Assembly: GCA_018812385.1 (NCBI GenBank)
Contig: JAHJDU010000429.1
Coordinates: 1-11,241, forward strand
Length of the DNA stretch: 11,241 nt
Direction: 5' to 3'
DNA from: Pseudomonadota bacterium
Lineage (GTDB): Bacteria > Desulfobacterota > Desulfobacteria > Desulfobacterales > Desulfobacteraceae
Shown here: one piece after another, positions 1 through 6,301 of the stretch
Numbering within the stretch: position 1 is the stretch's first letter
Layout of the letters: each line of letters begins with the position of its first letter
Position numbers and translations under genes: made by a program
Notes under the pieces: generated by a model
Told to the model about the DNA's origin: nothing
What the model saw: the letters and a program-made list of their open reading frames with translations, nothing else
Database searches by the model: none

Positions 1-596
1 GGCGCTTTTTCAACCCCTGAACTTATATCAACTGCATCGGGCAGGCTCGTATATATTGCCCTGGATATATTTTCAGGACTAAGCCCGCCGGCAAGTATAA
101 AAGGATGCTTTATACCAAAATCTTTGGCCCTTGCCCAATTCCATGAAAGCGAGTTTCCTCCCGGTAAAATACCTTTTGCACATTCAACAAGATAACCCGT
201 GGCATTATATTCTGAAACGTCTTTAAGGAATGGTTCGCTGTCAAGGTAAAGGCATTTTATTACAATAAGGCCCTGTTCGATAAGCCGGTTTACAAGATCC
301 GGCCGTTCCATGCCATGAAGCTGAACCGCATTTAAAGAGCATTTTTCCGCCCGTTCCATGATATATTCCAATGGTTCATTTACAAAAACACCAACGGTTG
401 AAATATTCTTTGGCAGGCTTAAACTGATTTCTTTTGCCTGTTTTATGGTGACATTTCTCGCGCTTTTTTCAAAAAATACCAATCCAATGGCATCCGCTCC
501 AAGTTCAGCACATTGTATCGCTTCATCAACTCTTGTAAGGCCACATATTTTAACCTGTGGTGTGTGTGATGAATTTTTTATAATAGTTGCATGCAT
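1..596 (-). CDS. trpF: Phosphoribosylanthranilate isomerase TrpF, C-terminus cut by window edge
   Basis: TrpF catalyses the Amadori rearrangement of N-(5'-phosphoribosyl)anthranilate to CdRP in tryptophan synthesis, in the cytoplasm, on a (beta/alpha)8 barrel. Reading the minus strand from the ATG at 596-594 gives 198 residues without a stop. The family signatures appear in order: VKICGLTR with the catalytic cysteine near the N-terminus, GLVFFEKSARNV, VGVFVN, VQLHG, then LAGGLSPENI and VDISSGVE with the catalytic aspartate. The family is about 200-215 residues long, so only the last few residues are missing. An AAGGGG Shine-Dalgarno lies 7 bases before the start, and trpC ends 21 bases upstream, so it is translated as part of the operon. 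I expect trpB and trpA beyond the edge but cannot see them. Confidence 0.95.
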   Translation of the reverse strand, partial: MHATIIKNSSHTPQVKICGLTRVDEAIQCAELGADAIGLVFFEKSARNVTIKQAKEISLSLPKNISTVGVFVNEPLEYIMERAEKCSLNAVQLHGMERPDLVNRLIEQGLIVIKCLYLDSEPFLKDVSEYNATGYLVECAKGILPGGNSLSWNWARAKDFGIKHPFILAGGLSPENISRAIYTSLPDAVDISSGVEKA

Positions 597-617
597 AAAG
601 TTTCCCCTTTATTTTAA

Positions 618-1412
618 CTATAAAGAGCAGAGTGATTTTAAAAAATCGACGGTATTATCGGCTCTTACCAGGCTCTCTCCAATGAGAAAATTATAAATGC
701 CGAAGGATTGGTTTTTTATAATATCTTCCTTTTTTGTGATGCCACTTGCAGCGACAGCAATCTGGTCCGCATCAAGAAAGGAAGAAAGGCGCATGGCCGT
801 CTTTATATCCGTATCAAAGGAACCTAGGTTTCTGTTATTAATCCCAATCAGTTTTGCACCGGCATCATTGGCGGATTTTAAGTCTTCTTCAGAGTTGATT
901 TCAACCAGGGCATCTAATTTCAGTTCAAAGGAAAGATCAAGATAATCCTTAAGCTGTGTTTTTGTTAGAATGCGGGCAATAAGAAGAACAGCATCAGCAC
1001 CAAGAATACATGACTCATAGAATTGATAGGATGATATCATGAAATCTTTTCTCAGCATGGGAAGAGATGATGCGACCCGGGCTTTTTTGAAATCATCAAA
1101 ACTGCCTTTGAAATATTTTGTTTCTGTTAATACAGATAATGCACATGCGCCCCCTCGTTCGTATTCCCGGGCAAGGATTTCAGGATTTAAGCCTAAACGG
1201 ATATCTCCTTTTGAGGGGGATGCCCTTTTAATTTCTGCAATAATATTGACGGTATTTATACCATTATATCTTTTAAGGGTTTCAAGAAAAGGACGTTTTT
1301 TGTCTCTTTGAGCCGCTCTTTTCATTAATTGATTCTCACTTATATTTTTTTTTGCTAAAGCGACGTCTTTTTTTTTATGATCAACAATGATTGATAAAAA
1401 ATCTTTTTCCAT
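618..1412 (-). CDS. trpC: Indole-3-glycerol-phosphate synthase TrpC
   Basis: TrpC closes the indole ring by converting CdRP to indole-3-glycerol phosphate. The 264-residue product shows the expected barrel motifs: EIKRASPSKG at about residues 60-69 (catalytic lysine and phosphate site), SVLTETKYFKGS, LRKDFMI with the general-acid lysine, DALVEINSEEDL, GINNRNL and FLIGESLV. It is a monofunctional enzyme, not the TrpCF fusion of enterics, since trpF is separate. A longer frame begins 7 codons earlier at 1433. I prefer the ATG at 1412 because CCGGAG lies 9 bases before it, the upstream ATG has no Shine-Dalgarno, and homologues begin with the equivalent of 'EKDFLSIIVDHKKK'. The stop is TAG. The gap from trpD (64 bases) is the widest in the operon. 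Confidence 0.95.
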   Translation of the reverse strand: MEKDFLSIIVDHKKKDVALAKKNISENQLMKRAAQRDKKRPFLETLKRYNGINTVNIIAEIKRASPSKGDIRLGLNPEILAREYERGGACALSVLTETKYFKGSFDDFKKARVASSLPMLRKDFMISSYQFYESCILGADAVLLIARILTKTQLKDYLDLSFELKLDALVEINSEEDLKSANDAGAKLIGINNRNLGSFDTDIKTAMRLSSFLDADQIAVAASGITKKEDIIKNQSFGIYNFLIGESLVRADNTVDFLKSLCSL

Positions 1413-1452
1413 ATGTCTTTGCTCCGGAATCATTTTAAGCTAACATTTATCT

Positions 1453-1470
1453 GGTGTCCGGCAGAACACC
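1453..1470 (-). other. Short intercistronic hairpin between trpD and trpC
   Basis: On the transcribed strand, GGTGTTC and GGACACC can pair (7 bp with one G-U) around a 4-base loop, just after the trpD stop. No T-run follows, so it is not an intrinsic terminator. It could protect or mark the trpD 3' end in the mRNA. Chance occurrence is quite possible. Confidence 0.3.
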
Positions 1471-1476
1471 GCCAAT

Positions 1477-2493
1477 TTATCCATTTTCCCGGGTAAAATG
1501 AACGAGTCTATCAAGTTTATCTTTTGCAGCACCTGTATCTATAGATGCTTCGGCAAGTTTTATCCCTTCGTAAAAATCATTTGCCTTTTCTGCTGCAACA
1601 AGGGCAGCCGAAGCATTCAGCAGTACAATATTTCGTTTAGGGCCTTTTTCTCCGGCCAATATATTTTGGATGATTTCAACATTTTTCTTAACATCACCTC
1701 CAGAAAGATCACCTGGATCAGCTATTTCTTCAAAATATTTTTCAGGGTTTAAATCAAAGGTTTTGATTTGGCCGCAATTTAGTTCTGATATCCTTGTTGG
1801 CGCACAGATTGAGATTTCATCCAGACCATCATGGCCATGAACAACAAAGGCCTTTTTAACGCCGAGCACATTTAATGCCTGGGCAAACATTTCTGTTAAT
1901 TCAGGGGCATAAACGCCAAGGAGCTGGCAATTTGCTGCAGCAGGATTGGTTAAAGGGCCCAGCATATTAAAAATACTTCTTATCCCCACTTGTTTTCTTG
2001 CGTTAATGGCATATTTCATGGCTCCGTGATATTGGGGCGCAAAAAGAAAACCAATACCCACTTCTTCAATGGCTTCCTCTACAATTTCAGGATCAAGGTC
2101 GAGTTTTACGCCTAATGCTTCAAGAACATCCGCACTTCCGCATTTGCTTGAAACGCTTCTGTTTCCATGTTTTGCAACTATAACATCACAGCCGGCCACG
2201 ACAAACGCTGTTGTTGTTGAAATATTAAATGTATTTGAACCATCTCCGCCCGTTCCACAGGTGTCCACAACAATAGGAGAAGACACTTGTATTTTTACAG
2301 CTTTTTTCCTCATTGCCCGGGCTGCTCCCGCCAATTCTTCAAAGGTTTCACCCTTTGCAGCTAATGCTGCCATAAAAGCGCCAATTTGTGCATCTGTAAT
2401 ATCACCTGAAAAAATATCCAATATCATTTGAGACATTTCTGAATCACTTAAGTTCTGACCCTTGATAAGTTTGATTAAATTTTCGCGAAACAT
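1477..2493 (-). CDS. trpD: Anthranilate phosphoribosyltransferase TrpD
   Basis: TrpD transfers the phosphoribosyl group of PRPP to anthranilate, the second committed step of tryptophan synthesis. The 338-residue product has the usual family length. It carries the PRPP/Mg site DTCGTGGDG (GTGGD at residues 80-84) followed by NTFNIST, the anthranilate-site motif KHGNRSVSSKCGSADVLEALG from residue 108, and the GPLTNP segment in the middle. The helical N-terminal domain (residues 1-65) is complete. It is not fused to a glutamine amidotransferase: trpG is a separate gene whose TAA stop shares one base with this ATG (TAATG), an arrangement that implies translational coupling. A G-rich Shine-Dalgarno (GGGGGA) lies 6-7 bases before the start. 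Confidence 0.96.
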   Translation of the reverse strand: MFRENLIKLIKGQNLSDSEMSQMILDIFSGDITDAQIGAFMAALAAKGETFEELAGAARAMRKKAVKIQVSSPIVVDTCGTGGDGSNTFNISTTTAFVVAGCDVIVAKHGNRSVSSKCGSADVLEALGVKLDLDPEIVEEAIEEVGIGFLFAPQYHGAMKYAINARKQVGIRSIFNMLGPLTNPAAANCQLLGVYAPELTEMFAQALNVLGVKKAFVVHGHDGLDEISICAPTRISELNCGQIKTFDLNPEKYFEEIADPGDLSGGDVKKNVEIIQNILAGEKGPKRNIVLLNASAALVAAEKANDFYEGIKLAEASIDTGAAKDKLDRLVHFTRENG

Positions 2494-3068
2494 TATATTT
2501 CCCCCGTACTTTTTAAAAAATTTCTAAGCAATCTTTTCCCAATAGGTGTCATTATGGATTCCGGATGAAACTGCATCCCTTGTGTTGAATGGGTTTTATG
2601 TCTTATCCCCATTATTTCACCGTCATCTGTTTGTGAGGTTATTTCAAAACAATCCGGAAGGGTGTCCCGGCAAACGGCCAAAGAATGGTAACGCATTGCC
2701 TGGAAAGGTTTTTTAATTCCCGTGTAGATGTGCCTGCCATCCGCATTTATCATTGATGTTTTTCCATGCATTAATTTTTTTGCCCGTATGATTTTTCCGC
2801 CAAATGCTGCTGCAATACTCTGATGCCCTAAGCAGATGCCTAAAATAGGTTTTTCCCCTGAAAAGTTTTTAATTACAGAAAGTGTTAAGCCTGCACCCTC
2901 AGGCCGTCCCGGCCCTGGAGAGATAACTATGCCTGTTGGATTTTTTGAAGCAATATCATCTATTGTGAATTCGTCGTTTCTGAATACCAGAACATCGGCG
3001 CCAAGCATTCTCAGGTATTGAACCAAATTATATGTAAAAGAATCATAATTGTCTATCATTGCAATCAT
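2493..3068 (-). CDS. trpG: Anthranilate synthase glutamine amidotransferase subunit TrpG
   Basis: TrpG hydrolyses glutamine and channels ammonia to TrpE for anthranilate formation. The 191-residue protein is a class I glutamine amidotransferase with a complete triad: the nucleophile Cys79 in GICLGHQS, and His168 and Glu170 in QFHPES. The N-terminal MIDNYDSFTYNLVQ and the oxyanion-side PGPGRPEGAG motif are typical of TrpG/PabA. The AGGAG 7 bases before the ATG at 3068 selects that start over the in-frame ATG three codons later. The start overlaps the trpE stop (ATGA), which suits the 1:1 stoichiometry of the TrpE-TrpG complex. A dual role with PabB in folate synthesis is possible in organisms lacking pabA, but the position inside trp argues for TrpG. 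Confidence 0.95.
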   Translation of the reverse strand: MIAMIDNYDSFTYNLVQYLRMLGADVLVFRNDEFTIDDIASKNPTGIVISPGPGRPEGAGLTLSVIKNFSGEKPILGICLGHQSIAAAFGGKIIRAKKLMHGKTSMINADGRHIYTGIKKPFQAMRYHSLAVCRDTLPDCFEITSQTDDGEIMGIRHKTHSTQGMQFHPESIMTPIGKRLLRNFLKSTGEI

Positions 3069-4552
3069 GGGTTTTCTCCTTTTTGATTTAAGAGGTTTAA
3101 TGCTCTTTCAATGGCTTTTGCTTTATTCACTGTTTCAATCCGTTCTTTTTCAGGATCAGAATCTGCCACAATACCGGCTCCTGCTCTTATTGTAAGTTTG
3201 TCCCCTTCAATAACTGCTGTTCGTATGGTTATGGCAAGATCCATATTCCCATTAAATGAAATATAGCCTACTGCACCGCCATATGGACCTCTTGGCTCTT
3301 TCTCAAGTTCAGCGATTATTTCCATTGCCCGTACTTTTGGGGCCCCGGACAGCGTACCTGCGGGAAATGTCGCGCGAATAAGGTCCCATACGTCTTTTCC
3401 TTTTAAAAGATCACAATTGATATTTGAAACAAGGTGCATGACATGGGAGTATCTTTCAACGATCATAAGATCCGTCACCTGGACAGTTCCGGTTTCAGCA
3501 ACTCTTCCCAGATCGTTACGGCCAAGATCAACAAGCATAAGATGCTCTGAGCGTTCTTTTTCATCAGATAAAAGCTCATCTGCAAGCATTCTGTCTTCCT
3601 GTTCATTTTTCCCTCTTGGCCTTGTTCCTGCTATCGGCCTGACGGTTGCCAGACCATTTTCCAAACGCACCATAACTTCAGGCGAAGATCCTACAAGGGT
3701 AACCTCGTTAAAATGCATGAAAAAAAGATAGGGCGATGGATTGATATATCTTTGTGCCCGGTAAAGCTGTGTAAGTTCCTTTGGGGCGCTACATGTAAAA
3801 GGCTGGGATATAACCGCCTGAATTATGTCTCCGCTAAGAATATACTCTTTGGCTTTTTTTACATTTTTTCTATAGTCATTATCGTTATAAACGGGCGTTA
3901 GAGATGGGCTGCTTTGAGAATTATCATCAATTACGGGGATGACATCTTTAATTTTTTCAAGCATTACATCAATTTTTGTAACGGCATTGTCAAAGGCCGG
4001 GCTTTTATCTTCATAGTCATCTAAAAAAGCGATTACCACGCAGGTCAGTGTATTTTGGACATTATCGAAAATAATGATCTCATCGGGCAGAATAAAATGC
4101 GCAAGAGGGGAGGTTTCGGGTAATTTGTTTGGTATGTTTTCAAAAAAAGAAACCATTTCATAGGTTAAATATCCAACAAGCCCGCCCCAAAATCTTGGCA
4201 ATTCAGGGATTTTGGCAGGAGAAAATTGAGTCATAAAATCCTTTAATATGTTTAAAGGGTCACCATGATGAGGGATTGTTTTTGTTGTTTCATTTGTCTT
4301 TATTTCAACATGCTGTGAAAAAATTTGAACATGGGTTCTGGCAGAAGTCCCAAGAAAACTGTACCGCCCCCATCTTTCCCCACCTTCGACACTTTCAAAA
4401 AGGAAAACAGGAGCTTTGTTTTTATAGAACTTTTTAAGAAGGGAAACAGGGGTTTCTGTGTCGGCAAGGATCTCTCTACAAACAGGAACAATATTGTACT
4501 TTTTTGTAAGGGTTAAGAATTTATCTTTTTTGGGGAAATTATTCAGTAACAT
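3065..4552 (-). CDS. trpE: Anthranilate synthase component I TrpE
   Basis: TrpE converts chorismate to anthranilate using ammonia supplied by TrpG, the first committed and usually feedback-inhibited step. The 495-residue product matches the family length. The N-terminal domain has FLFESVEGGERWGRYSFLG (residues 50-68), equivalent to the LLES region that forms the tryptophan inhibitor site, so feedback inhibition is likely retained. The chorismate-binding domain shows IAGTRPRG, the DEKERSEHLMLVDLGRND block, FPAGTLSGAPKVRAME and the C-terminal AGAGIVADSDPEKE with catalytic acidic residues. It starts with ATG at 4552, with AAGG 7 bases upstream. Its upstream region holds a leader peptide and two terminators, so expression is probably controlled by attenuation. 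Confidence 0.96.
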   Translation of the reverse strand: MLLNNFPKKDKFLTLTKKYNIVPVCREILADTETPVSLLKKFYKNKAPVFLFESVEGGERWGRYSFLGTSARTHVQIFSQHVEIKTNETTKTIPHHGDPLNILKDFMTQFSPAKIPELPRFWGGLVGYLTYEMVSFFENIPNKLPETSPLAHFILPDEIIIFDNVQNTLTCVVIAFLDDYEDKSPAFDNAVTKIDVMLEKIKDVIPVIDDNSQSSPSLTPVYNDNDYRKNVKKAKEYILSGDIIQAVISQPFTCSAPKELTQLYRAQRYINPSPYLFFMHFNEVTLVGSSPEVMVRLENGLATVRPIAGTRPRGKNEQEDRMLADELLSDEKERSEHLMLVDLGRNDLGRVAETGTVQVTDLMIVERYSHVMHLVSNINCDLLKGKDVWDLIRATFPAGTLSGAPKVRAMEIIAELEKEPRGPYGGAVGYISFNGNMDLAITIRTAVIEGDKLTIRAGAGIVADSDPEKERIETVNKAKAIERALNLLNQKGENP

Positions 4553-4590
4553 GGATTTGCCTTTTTATTTATTCCTACTTGTTTTTGTAT

Positions 4591-4625
4591 AAAAAAAAGA
4601 TCGTGAGTTTTTCACGATCTTTTTT
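4591..4625 (-). terminator. Second intrinsic terminator in the trp leader
   Basis: Positions 4593-4606 and 4612-4625 form a perfect 14-bp stem with core GATCGTGA / TCACGATC and a 5-base loop. Read on the minus strand, the T-run continues to 4591. T's also follow on the plus side, so it could work in both directions and stop plus-strand transcripts coming out of trpE. It lies between the attenuator terminator and trpE, so transcription of the operon must pass it too. Its 3' arm begins with CTCACG, as does that of the first terminator. Confidence 0.8.
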
Positions 4626-4629
4626 GGCC

Positions 4630-4672
4630 AAAAAAAAACACCGTGAGCTTTTTGAATCAGCCCACGGTGTTT
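4630..4672 (-). terminator. trp attenuator terminator
   Basis: On the minus strand, AAACACCGTGGGC (4672-4660) pairs with GCTCACGGTGTTT (4648-4636) in a 13-bp stem containing one G-U pair. The loop is about 11 bases, and the T-run extends to 4630. It starts 23 bases after the trpL stop codon and precedes trpE, the classical place of the 3:4 attenuator hairpin. This is a textbook intrinsic terminator by sequence. Its regulation by tryptophan is inferred from the leader peptide upstream. Confidence 0.88.
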
Positions 4673-4695
4673 GTATCAGTTTATTTTTTATATCA

Positions 4696-4779
4696 TCATA
4701 AAGATAGCTCGCAGGTGATCCTCAGTATTTGACGCCACCAGTTAAAGGTGTAATTTTTTATGTTCTTTGAATTTTTCAT
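4696..4779 (-). CDS. trpL: trp operon leader peptide TrpL
   Basis: This small frame of 27 codons starts with ATG at 4779-4777 and ends with TGA at 4698-4696. It is preceded by AGGA at a 7-base spacing, about 17 bases after the predicted transcription start. Its key feature is two adjacent tryptophan codons, W14 and W15 (4740-4735), in the context NYTFNWWRQI. Tandem Trp codons are rare by chance, and here they sit directly upstream of an intrinsic terminator and trpE. By analogy with known trp attenuators, ribosome stalling at these codons when charged tRNA-Trp is scarce should prevent the terminator from forming. The peptide itself probably has no function after synthesis. I recognise the architecture, not the peptide sequence. 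Confidence 0.88.
   Translation of the reverse strand: MKNSKNIKNYTFNWWRQILRITCELSL
4706..4717 (-). promoter_or_regulatory. Candidate antiterminator segment within trpL (region 2)
   Basis: On the RNA this segment reads CACCUGCGAGCU, over codons 21-25 of trpL. It can pair with AGCUCACGGUG, the 3' arm of the first terminator (4649-4639): 10 base pairs with one bulge and one A-C mismatch. A ribosome stalled at the Trp codons would leave it free. A ribosome at the trpL stop codon, 8 bases away, would cover it. This fits attenuation logic but is inferred from pairing by eye only. Confidence 0.45.
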
Positions 4780-4802
4780 TTTATTATCCTAATTTTTAGC
4801 TT

Positions 4803-4831
4803 AGTTAACGACTTTTTTTTATGGGTGTCAA
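4803..4831 (-). promoter_or_regulatory. trp operon promoter
   Basis: On the minus strand TTGACA (4831-4826), a 17-base spacer and TTAACT (4808-4803) form a sigma-70-type promoter. Both hexamers and the spacing match those of the E. coli trp promoter. Transcription should begin near 4796, giving a very short 5' end before the trpL ribosome site. The -10 lies within GTTAAC, which resembles the centre of the TrpR operator, but the flanking CTAG half-sites are not conserved, so I do not call an operator. Confidence 0.75.
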
Positions 4832-4870
4832 GAGATTTTTAAATTTATTACGGTCAAAGAAAGCTATCAG

Positions 4871-4900
4871 TTGACTAAATAGGCTTGCATGTCATACTAT
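4871..4900 (+). promoter_or_regulatory. Promoter of the amidohydrolase gene, divergent from trp
   Basis: TTGACT (4871-4876), an 18-base spacer and TACTAT (4895-4900) form a good sigma-70-type promoter. It would start transcription near 4907, about 36 bases before the ATG at 4943. The -35 elements of this promoter and the trp promoter face away from each other across about 40 bases. An AT-rich spacer that could hold a shared regulator site lies between them, but I see no clear dyad there. Confidence 0.6.
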
Positions 4901-4942
4901 TTTTTATTCTCTTTCAATATTAAAAACAGAGGACAAGATTAA

Positions 4943-5980
4943 ATGCCGAAACGGAATTCAATTACTATTGGTAATATACAGATAAAGCCGGGAGAAAGAC
5001 TTACCATAGATCTGCCCATTGCCAGGCTTTATACCCACACGCAAATGAGCATGCCTGTCCATGTGGTGCATGGTAAGAAAGACGGGCCTGTTCTTTTTGT
5101 CAGCGCAGCTATCCATGGTGATGAAATTAATGGGGTTGAAATTGTCCGGCAATTGCTCAAAATGAAATTTCTCAACATCCTCAAAGGCACACTCATAGCA
5201 ATCCCCATTGTCAATGTCTATGGTTTTATTAATCGATCCCGCTATCTGCCGGACAGGCGGGACTTGAACCGGTCGTTTCCCGGAAGCTACTCCGGCTCTC
5301 TGGCATCCCATCTTGCTAAAATTTTTATGGACGAGATTGTAGAAAAATCCACCCATGGCATAGATATTCACACTGGTTCAAATCACCGTACCAATCTGCC
5401 CCAGATAAGGGCTACTCTGGATGATCCGGAGGTGGAGCGACTGGCCAATGCCTTTGGCGCACCTGTTATTATTAATGCCCGTCTGCGTGACAACTCCCTG
5501 CGGGAGGCCGTAATAGAAAAAGGTATTCCCATGTTGCTTTTTGAGGGAGGGGAAAGTCTGCGCTTCAATGAGCAGCCCATAGCCGTTGGTCTTAAAGGCG
5601 TTGTCTCTGTGATGCGTGCACTTGGTATGCTTCCTAAAAAATCACGGGAAAAAGCGCATCAGTCTGTTGTTGTCCAGACAACCAGCTGGGTACGGGCCAA
5701 CAGGAGCGGTATTATCCACTCGGCAGTACCATTGGGTTCGGTTGTGAAAGAAAGCCAGGTAATGGCCTATATTATAGATCCTCTGGGCGATAATGAAGAA
5801 AAACTGCTGGCCCCTTTTGAAGGCATTGTGATCGGCTGTCTCAATCTTCCCCTGGTTCACATGGGAGATGCTGTCTTCCATCTGGCTTCAGCAGAAAACC
5901 GGCAGGATCTGGAAGAGATCAGCCATATGGTTCTGAAAGAAACCGCAGCCAATGGAAATGGTAACTTTATATTACGTTAA
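4943..5980 (+). CDS. Succinylglutamate desuccinylase/aspartoacylase (AstE/AspA) family zinc hydrolase
   Basis: The 345-residue protein belongs to the M14-like zinc amidohydrolases that cleave N-acyl amino acids or related amide bonds. The metal and catalytic residues are visible: His58 and Glu61 in AAIHGDEINGVE, the RRDLNRSFPG motif (Asn109, Arg110) for substrate carboxylate binding, His143 in GIDIHTGSNHR, and the general-base glutamate in LLFEGGE (about residue 201). Residues 245-315 form the C-terminal beta domain typical of this family (RSGIIHSAVPLGSVVKE, LLAPFEGIVIG, LVHMGDAVFHL). No signal peptide is seen, so it should be cytoplasmic. An AGAGGA Shine-Dalgarno lies 9 bases upstream. In other genomes such genes often sit beside an ATP-grasp ligase of the RimK type, but none is present here, so the substrate is unknown. 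The gene is intact and ends 9 bases inside the convergent antiporter gene. Confidence 0.88.
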   Translation: MPKRNSITIGNIQIKPGERLTIDLPIARLYTHTQMSMPVHVVHGKKDGPVLFVSAAIHGDEINGVEIVRQLLKMKFLNILKGTLIAIPIVNVYGFINRSRYLPDRRDLNRSFPGSYSGSLASHLAKIFMDEIVEKSTHGIDIHTGSNHRTNLPQIRATLDDPEVERLANAFGAPVIINARLRDNSLREAVIEKGIPMLLFEGGESLRFNEQPIAVGLKGVVSVMRALGMLPKKSREKAHQSVVVQTTSWVRANRSGIIHSAVPLGSVVKESQVMAYIIDPLGDNEEKLLAPFEGIVIGCLNLPLVHMGDAVFHLASAENRQDLEEISHMVLKETAANGNGNFILR

Positions 5981-6298
5981 ACCAGAATTAACACCGTGCC
6001 CCTGGGAAGCAAAGAGCCAGCCCATATACAGGACATAGGACAACACGAGCGCCAGCCCTTCAAACCGGTTGATACGTCCGGGCCTGCCCTTAAACCCGTA
6101 GCAGATGATGAAAAGAGAAACCGTCAGGCCTGTCATCATCGGCATATCTCTTGAAAGAATCCCGGGATCAACTTTCATTGGTTGTATGATTCCGGCTATC
6201 CCAACAACGGCCATTGTATTGAAAAGATTGGAACCGATAATATTTCCCAGGGCGATTTCATGCTCGTTCTTTCTTGCCGCCATGATGGATGATGCCCG
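5972..6298 (-). pseudogene. C-terminal part of interrupted Ca2+/cation antiporter (CaCA family)
   Basis: This stretch continues, in the same frame, the antiporter gene that stops at the TAG at 6301-6299. It would encode about 108 residues: the end of the second alpha-repeat (RASSIMAARKN, then ALGNIIGSNLFNTMAVVGI) and the last transmembrane helices up to a normal TAA. Translation could begin again at the ATG at 6283, but I see no convincing Shine-Dalgarno, and a protein starting there would lack half of the ion-binding site. The rest of the sequence is well conserved with no further stops, so the interruption is recent, is read through, or is a sequence error. The last 9 bases overlap the end of the convergent amidohydrolase gene. 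Confidence 0.85.
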
Positions 6299-6301
6299 CT
6301 A
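6299..6301 (-). other. In-frame amber stop at the catalytic Glu of the antiporter
   Basis: The minus strand reads ...ACC TCT CTT CCT TAG CGG GCA TCA TCC ATC ATG GCG.... The family consensus here is T-S-L-P-E-L-A, so TAG replaces a likely GAG by one G-to-T change, and CGG stands where a leucine codon such as CTG is expected. The frame is the same on both sides, so this is a substitution and not an indel. Confidence 0.85.

Noticed and set aside
4797..4813. GTTAAC-centred sequence overlapping the trp -10, similar to the middle of the E. coli trp operator
   Set aside because: The CTAG half-site cores are absent on both sides and the flanking symmetry is poor. The match may only reflect the shared -10 hexamer.
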